Positions 5,351-9,022 of a stretch of 9,022 nt of DNA are shown one piece after another; position 1 is the stretch's first letter; every line of letters starts with the position of its first letter. The position numbers and the translations under genes were made by a program. Where the stretch lies: NCBI GenBank assembly GCA_016195115.1, contig JACQAI010000300.1:1-9022 (forward strand). Direction: 5' to 3'. The notes beneath the pieces were generated by a model. That model did not search any database. It was given only the letters and a program-made list of their open reading frames with translations, and was not told the DNA's origin. This DNA comes from Pseudomonadota bacterium. GTDB taxonomy: Bacteria > Pseudomonadota > Alphaproteobacteria > Elsterales > Elsteraceae.

Positions 5351-6466
5351 ATGGATACCGTCGCCCGCAAACCCACACCCCGTGGGCCGACCCCCCGGTC
5401 CGGCGCGGCCGAGGCCGCGGCGCGCCCCGGCGGTACCGCGGCGGCGCGCGGTGCGGCGGCGACCAAGCCCCTGACCCTGGCGCTGCAGGGCGGTGGCGCC
5501 CACGGCGCCTTCACCTGGGGTGTGCTCGACCGCCTGCTCGAGGACGAGCGCCTGAGCTTCGAGGGCGTCAGCGCGACCAGCGCCGGCGCCATGAACGCCA
5601 CCGCGATGGCCTACGGTCTGGCCGCCGGCGGCCGCGCCGGCGCCCGCGAGGCGCTCGCCGGGTTCTGGAAGCGCATCAGCGAGGCCGGCGCCAATAGCCC
5701 GCTGCAGCCGTCCTGGCTCGACAAGCTGATGGGCAATCATTCGCTCGAGAATTCGCCCAGCTTCCTGTTCTTCGACCTGCTGACGCGGCTGATGTCGCCC
5801 TATCAGTTCAATCCGACCAACTTCAACCCGCTGCGCCAGGTGCTCGAGAAGTCGATCGACTTCGCGGTGCTGCGCCAGAGCCCGATGAAGGTCTTCCTGT
5901 CGGCGACCAACGTGCGCACCGGCAAGATCAAGGTGTTCGAGCGCGAGGAGATCGGTCCGGACGCGGTGCTGGCGTCGGGCTGCCTGCCGTTCCTGTTCCA
6001 GGCCGTCGAGATCGACGGCGAGAACTACTGGGACGGCGGCTACATGGGCAATCCGGCGCTGTTCCCGCTGATCTATGCCTGCGAATGCTCCGACGTGCTG
6101 ATCGTCCACATCAATCCGCTCGAGCGCACCGAGCTGCCGCGCACCGCCACCGACATCCTCAACCGCATCAACGAGATCAGCTTCAACTCCTCGCTGATGC
6201 GCGAGATGCGCGCGATCAGCTTCGTATCCAAGATGATCGACCAGGGGATCATCAGGGAGGGCTCGCTCAAGCGCATGAAGATCCACGGCATCCTCGACGA
6301 CGAGGTCATGGGCAACCTCGGGGTTGCCAGCAAGCTCAACGCCGATTGGGACTTCCTGTGCATGCTGCGCGACGCTGGCCGCCATCGCGCCAGCGTGTGG
6401 CTGGACGCCCACTTCGACAGCATCGGGGTCGACTCGACGGTCGACATCGCCGCGACCTATCTTTAA
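5351..6466 (+). CDS. Patatin-like acylhydrolase/phospholipase with DUF3734-type C-terminus
   Basis: A 371-residue Ser-Asp dyad lipid acyl hydrolase. Motifs: oxyanion loop 'QGGGAHGAF' (46-54), nucleophile elbow 'SATSAGAMNA' (74-83) with Ser77, and 'YWDGGYMGNP' with catalytic Asp228. The first glycine of the usual GxSxG is Ala75. Residues 1-38 are a Pro/Ala/Gly/Arg-rich, probably disordered extension without a signal peptide, so the enzyme is likely cytoplasmic. The long region after residue 230 ('SFNSSLMREMRAI', then 'LNADWDFLCMLRDAGR') is typical of alphaproteobacterial patatins with a DUF3734 C-terminus, often found near 3-hydroxybutyrate dehydrogenase or acetoacetate decarboxylase genes. 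GAGG (5341-5344) lies 6 bases before the ATG. The decarboxylase follows after 37 bases and is probably cotranscribed. Substrate could be phospholipid, or short-chain polyhydroxybutyrate oligomers; the sequence does not decide. Confidence 0.9.
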   Translation: MDTVARKPTPRGPTPRSGAAEAAARPGGTAAARGAAATKPLTLALQGGGAHGAFTWGVLDRLLEDERLSFEGVSATSAGAMNATAMAYGLAAGGRAGAREALAGFWKRISEAGANSPLQPSWLDKLMGNHSLENSPSFLFFDLLTRLMSPYQFNPTNFNPLRQVLEKSIDFAVLRQSPMKVFLSATNVRTGKIKVFEREEIGPDAVLASGCLPFLFQAVEIDGENYWDGGYMGNPALFPLIYACECSDVLIVHINPLERTELPRTATDILNRINEISFNSSLMREMRAISFVSKMIDQGIIREGSLKRMKIHGILDDEVMGNLGVASKLNADWDFLCMLRDAGRHRASVWLDAHFDSIGVDSTVDIAATYL

Positions 6467-6489
6467 GGATGAGTACGGGTTCGAACCAG

Positions 6490-6495
6490 AAGGAG
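6490..6495 (+). promoter_or_regulatory. Ribosome binding site deciding the GTG start of adc
   Basis: AAGGAG lies 8 bases before GTG at 6504. No in-frame ATG lies between the patatin stop and the conserved first residues of the decarboxylase, so this site settles the GTG start. The ATG at 6469 is in another frame and ends after 12 codons. Confidence 0.8.
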
Positions 6496-6503
6496 CCGCG
6501 CGC

Positions 6504-7250
6504 GTGAACCGCGAAGAGATCCTCGGCCTGCCGTCGATCCCGGCGGCCAGCCCGAGCTACCCGTTCGGGCCCTACCGCTTCATCAACCGCGAGTATTTCG
6601 TGATCCTCTACGAGAGCGATCGCGATGCGCTGCGCGCCGCGGTGCCCGAGCCGCTCGAGCCGTCCAAGGAGAACCTGGTCGCCTACGAGTGGATCAAGAT
6701 GCCCGACGCCTCGGGCTTCGGCGACTACTGCGAGAGCGGCGTCGTCATCCCGGTGACCTATCAGGGCAAGGGTTACAGCTTCGTGTCGCAGATGTATCTC
6801 GACGACGAGGCGCCGATCGCCGCCGGCCGCGAGATCTGGGGCTTCCCCAAGAAATACGCTTACCCGGTCCTCAAGGTGGCGAGCGATACGCTGACCGGTA
6901 CCCTGCACTACGGCGGCCAACCGGTCGCCATCGGCACCATGAGCTACAAGCACGAGTCGCTGGCGCGCAACCCGGAGAAGACCTTGGCCTCGATGACGAC
7001 GCCGCAGGTCACCCTCAAGGTGATGCCGGGCGTCGACGGCAAGCCGGCGATCGCCCAGCTCATCACCTTCAGCCTCGAGGACGTCACGGTGAAGGGCTCG
7101 TGGGTCGGACCGGCGCGCCTGCACCTGATCCCGCACGCCAACGCCCCGGCCGCCGACCTGCCGATCCGCCGCGTCATCGGCGGCCGCCACTTCATCGCCG
7201 ACCTGACCCTGCCCTACGGCCGCGTCCTGCACGACTACCTGAAGGCGTAA
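6504..7250 (+). CDS. adc: Acetoacetate decarboxylase
   Basis: A 248-residue enzyme converting acetoacetate to acetone and CO2 through a Schiff base. 'REIWGFPKKYAYP' (109-121) holds Lys116, equivalent to the Schiff-base Lys115 of the Clostridium acetobutylicum enzyme, with its neighbour Lys117 (Lys116 there). Arg29, Glu62 and Glu77 fall where that enzyme has Arg29, Glu61 and Glu76. Length is normal (about 245). Some family members with the same fold act on other beta-keto acids or as aldolase-dehydratases, so the exact reaction is by homology, but all key residues are present. Translation starts at GTG with a strong AAGGAG. The gene follows the patatin gene by 37 bases, pointing to a joint role in acyl-ester and ketone-body or polyhydroxybutyrate breakdown. 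It is followed by an inverted-repeat element and a convergent gene. Confidence 0.93.
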   Translation: MNREEILGLPSIPAASPSYPFGPYRFINREYFVILYESDRDALRAAVPEPLEPSKENLVAYEWIKMPDASGFGDYCESGVVIPVTYQGKGYSFVSQMYLDDEAPIAAGREIWGFPKKYAYPVLKVASDTLTGTLHYGGQPVAIGTMSYKHESLARNPEKTLASMTTPQVTLKVMPGVDGKPAIAQLITFSLEDVTVKGSWVGPARLHLIPHANAPAADLPIRRVIGGRHFIADLTLPYGRVLHDYLKA

Positions 7251-7270
7251 CCCCGCGCCGCCGGGCGCTT

Positions 7271-7449
7271 GATTGAAACACGAAGGACACGAAGAACACG
7301 AAGGTGCCGCGCCTCATCCCAGGGCACCCGTGATCTCGCAGGGTAAAGGCCGCGCTACGCGCGGCGATCAATTTGGCCGGTCGGTCGGCTCACCCAAAGC
7401 GCCGCGCGCACGGCGCTTTCGTGGCCTTTGTGTCCTTCGTGTTGAAATC
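7271..7449. repeat. Inverted-repeat element with internal hairpins (MITE-like or structured repeat)
   Basis: Outer arms share the exact 14-base core AACACGAAGGACAC, at 7277-7290 on the plus strand and 7430-7443 on the minus strand, with partial matching on both sides. The left arm repeats the unit further (GAAGAACACGAAGG). Between the arms are three hairpins: GGTGCC/GGCACC (7303-7308, 7323-7328), GCCGCGC-TAC-GCGCGGC (7349-7365) and AAAGCGCCG/CGGCGCTTT (7396-7404, 7411-7419). No protein gene is likely: the CACGAAGGACAC unit is a repeat family I have seen in intergenic DNA of many environmental bacteria, where it yields spurious translations rich in 'KHEGHEE' or 'NTKDTK'. It fills the gap between two convergent genes. 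Confidence 0.6.
7396..7419. terminator. Perfect 9-bp hairpin between convergent genes, possible bidirectional terminator
   Basis: AAAGCGCCG and CGGCGCTTT pair perfectly around a 6-nt loop. The stem is GC-rich inside with A/T at the base, so either strand would give a hairpin ending in three U residues. It lies 36 bases beyond the stop of the minus-strand transporter gene and 146 bases beyond adc. The U-tracts are short, so termination is only plausible. Confidence 0.4.
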
Positions 7450-7454
7450 GCGCC

Positions 7455-8471
7455 CTAGGGCATGCGGTCGGCGGCGGGGGGCAGGAACTTGGTGGTGTAG
7501 ATGGTCTCGGGCTTGGGCGGGTTGGCGACGTTGAAGGCCTCGGCGTTGATCGTGACCGCGCGCGCCATGCGCTCGGGGTCGACCGTGCCCAACCCCTTCG
7601 CCTTGATCGCCGGCGTCAGCAGCGCCTTGTCGAGCACGTGCTGCAGGCGGTCGAGCTCGAGCTGCTCGTTGATCAGCGGATCGCGCTTCTTGAGGAACGC
7701 CATCGCGCCCTTGGGATCGCGCACCATGTCGCGCCAGCCCGCAATCGAGGCGCGCACGAAGCCGGCGACCACCTGCGGGTTCTTCTCGGCATAGGCGGCC
7801 GTGGTGTTGATGCTGTTGCCGTAGAGGTTCACGCCGTATTCCGGATACGGCATCGTGACGATGTCGCCGACCGGCACGCCGGCGTTCTTGATGTTGAAGA
7901 TCGCCGTCGAGGTGAAGCCGGTGATCGCGTCGGTCTGGCCTTGGACCAGCAAGGTCTCGCGCATTTGCGGCGTCACCGAGATCCATTTGACGCTTGCGGG
8001 ATCGATCTTGTTGGCGCGCGCGAACGCCGGGAACAAGAGGCGGCTGCCCTCGCCGTCCGGCGAGGCCAACGTCTTGCCGACCAGATCCTGGGGCGTCTTG
8101 ATGTTCTTGGCCTTGAGCGTGACCACGGCGGCCAGCAGGTTGTCGAACACCTGGAGCACGCTGATCACGGCGTGCGTCGGGTTCTCGGCGTTGAACTTGA
8201 CCAGGCCGTTGACGTCCGAGAAGCCGATGTCGTAGGTGCCGCTGCCGACCTTGATCGTGCTGTCGCCCGAGCCAAAGCCGCGGTCCATCGTGACCTTGAG
8301 GCCCTCGCGCGCGAAATAGCCCTTGTCGAGCGCGATCGCCCACATCGCGTGGTTGCCCTGCAGGGCCCAGTCGAGCACGAACTTGACCTCGGTCTCGGCG
8401 CGCGCGGCAGCCGGCGCCAGCGCCAGCAGGGCGAGCGCGATCAGGCATGACGTACGTCGGGTGGCAACCAT
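7455..8471 (-). CDS. ABC transporter periplasmic substrate-binding protein, NMT1/THI5-SsuA-like
   Basis: A 338-residue periplasmic binding protein. Residues 1-25 are a Sec signal peptide (basic 'TRR', Ala/Leu core, cleavage after 'AARA'). The mature start 'VKFVLDWALQGNHAMWAIAL', then 'GYFAREGLKVTMDRG', 'GSGDSTIKVGSGTYDIGFSD' and 'GKTLASPDGEGSRLLFP' match the NMT1/THI5-like clan, which binds nitrate, sulfonate, taurine or thiamine pyrimidine precursors. The ligand cannot be told from motifs. The ATG at 8471 is chosen because GAGGA (8478-8482, minus strand) lies 6 bases upstream and the signal peptide begins there; the frame is open for 27 codons more, but those are Arg-rich and would spoil the signal. 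No lipobox. No permease or ATPase gene lies next to it here; it is divergent from 8727 and convergent with adc. Confidence 0.9.
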   Translation of the reverse strand: MVATRRTSCLIALALLALAPAAARAETEVKFVLDWALQGNHAMWAIALDKGYFAREGLKVTMDRGFGSGDSTIKVGSGTYDIGFSDVNGLVKFNAENPTHAVISVLQVFDNLLAAVVTLKAKNIKTPQDLVGKTLASPDGEGSRLLFPAFARANKIDPASVKWISVTPQMRETLLVQGQTDAITGFTSTAIFNIKNAGVPVGDIVTMPYPEYGVNLYGNSINTTAAYAEKNPQVVAGFVRASIAGWRDMVRDPKGAMAFLKKRDPLINEQLELDRLQHVLDKALLTPAIKAKGLGTVDPERMARAVTINAEAFNVANPPKPETIYTTKFLPPAADRMP

Positions 8472-8726
8472 GTCGGATCCTCGCGAGCGGTGCGGGCGAT
8501 CGGCCCGGGACATGCGCGCCAGCGGAGCAAGAAGCAAGCCACGCGGGGACACGCTCGCCGGTATCCTAGCGGCACGCCCGGGCCGGCGCCCATGCCTATT
8601 TCTTGGGCCGATCGCCGCGGACCCTGGCGGTCGCCGGCACCACCGCGTCGGCCACCGAGGGGCTTGCGCCGGCCGGGCGATTCATGCGTTTCAATGACCC
8701 GGGCGGCGACGACGGAGGCAGCCCTC
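8472..8726. other. 255-bp divergent intergenic region
   Basis: Holds the upstream regions of the leftward substrate-binding protein gene and the rightward secreted-protein gene. I found ribosome binding sites at both ends (GAGGA on the minus strand at 8478-8482, GGAGG on the plus strand at 8714-8718) but no convincing -35/-10 pair on either strand and no gene. Confidence 0.5.
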
Positions 8727-9022
8727 ATGGTGGTCATGCGCACGACGGTCGCCCTCGGGCTGGCCCTTGCGCTCGCGGCGGCGGCCGATGCCGCCGACGG
8801 CGACGGGCCGTCGCGCAAGCCGCGCATCACCAGCTTCACGCTGTCGCCCGCGGAGTCGCTGCCGCCCCGCCCGCGCTCCCAGGTCGAGACGGCGCCGCTC
8901 GACACGCCGCCGCCGCCGCCGTCGATGCTGGTCGCCGCCGTGCCGCTGGCGCCCGAACAGATGCTCGGGCGCTGGACCGAGCGCGACGCCCGCTTCTGCC
9001 GGGACGAGCAGTACGTGGTCGA
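8727..9022 (+). CDS. Secreted proline-rich protein of unknown function, 3' end outside window
   Basis: The first 98 residues are visible. GGAGG (8714-8718) lies 8 bases before the ATG at 8727; a second in-frame ATG at 8736 is a possible start. Residues 1-22 form a signal peptide (Ala/Leu core, likely cleavage around 'ADA'). Residues 28-66 are Pro/Ser/Arg-rich with a run of five prolines at 61-65, a likely disordered linker. From residue 76 a more ordered region begins: 'PEQMLGRWTERDARFCRDEQ'. The Trp/Cys-containing block suggests the start of a small globular, possibly disulfide-bonded periplasmic domain, but I do not recognise the family. It is transcribed away from the substrate-binding protein gene. 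Confidence 0.7.
   Translation, partial: MVVMRTTVALGLALALAAAADAADGDGPSRKPRITSFTLSPAESLPPRPRSQVETAPLDTPPPPPSMLVAAVPLAPEQMLGRWTERDARFCRDEQYVV

Noticed and set aside
4628..6412. A 594-codon open frame on the minus strand opposite brnT, brnA and the patatin gene
   Set aside because: It lies antisense to genes with clear motifs; its translation is low-complexity Arg/Gly/Ala-rich, as expected from the complement of GC-rich codons, and matches no family.
7273..7458. A small 61-codon frame beginning in the CACGAAGGACAC repeat
   Set aside because: Its repetitive His/Glu/Gly start is the known spurious translation of this DNA repeat and it has no ribosome binding site.
7390..8450. Long open frames in other frames, on both strands, across the substrate-binding protein gene
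   Set aside because: The frame with signal peptide and NMT1/THI5-like motifs is clearly the coding one; the others are Arg/Ala-rich by-products of high GC.

Overview
The window is a GC-rich stretch (roughly 70% by eye in most genes) of an alphaproteobacterial chromosome. The gene content and order (helicase C-terminus, Hsp15-like S4 protein, FdxA ferredoxin, CarD) is one I associate with Rhodospirillales and relatives; the exact genus cannot be fixed from sequence alone. No rRNA, tRNA, CRISPR array, transposase or phage gene is visible.

Layout. 2-1143: the 3' end of a large helicase gene overlaps by ATGA an hslR-like RNA-binding gene. 1350-1691: fdxA, a 7Fe ferredoxin, behind a likely sigma70 promoter. 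2026-3332: carD, overlapping by TGATG a metallophosphoesterase-fold protein whose metal ligands are mostly replaced. 3504-4469: a proline iminopeptidase with textbook catalytic motifs, closed by a strong hairpin. 4617-5084: a decayed BrnT toxin gene followed by a short putative BrnA antitoxin. 5351-7250: a patatin-like acylhydrolase and an acetoacetate decarboxylase, apparently one operon. 7251-7454: a convergent intergenic region filled by an inverted-repeat element with internal hairpins. 7455-8471 (minus): a periplasmic NMT1/THI5-type ABC substrate-binding protein. 8727 to the right edge: the start of a secreted proline-rich protein of unknown function.

How the genes may work together. The first half is housekeeping: RNA and ribosome handling (helicase, S4 protein), electron transfer (FdxA) and RNA polymerase control (CarD with its coupled partner). 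The patatin/decarboxylase pair suggests acyl-ester or polyhydroxyalkanoate/ketone-body turnover, although neither substrate is shown by the sequence. The substrate-binding protein has no permease or ATPase gene beside it in this window.

The best leads are: (1) the predicted catalytically dead phosphatase translationally coupled to CarD; (2) the toxin-less BrnTA remnant; (3) a short palindromic repeat present three times in intergenic DNA, two copies being near-identical and inverted; and (4) the structured inverted-repeat element between the decarboxylase and transporter genes.
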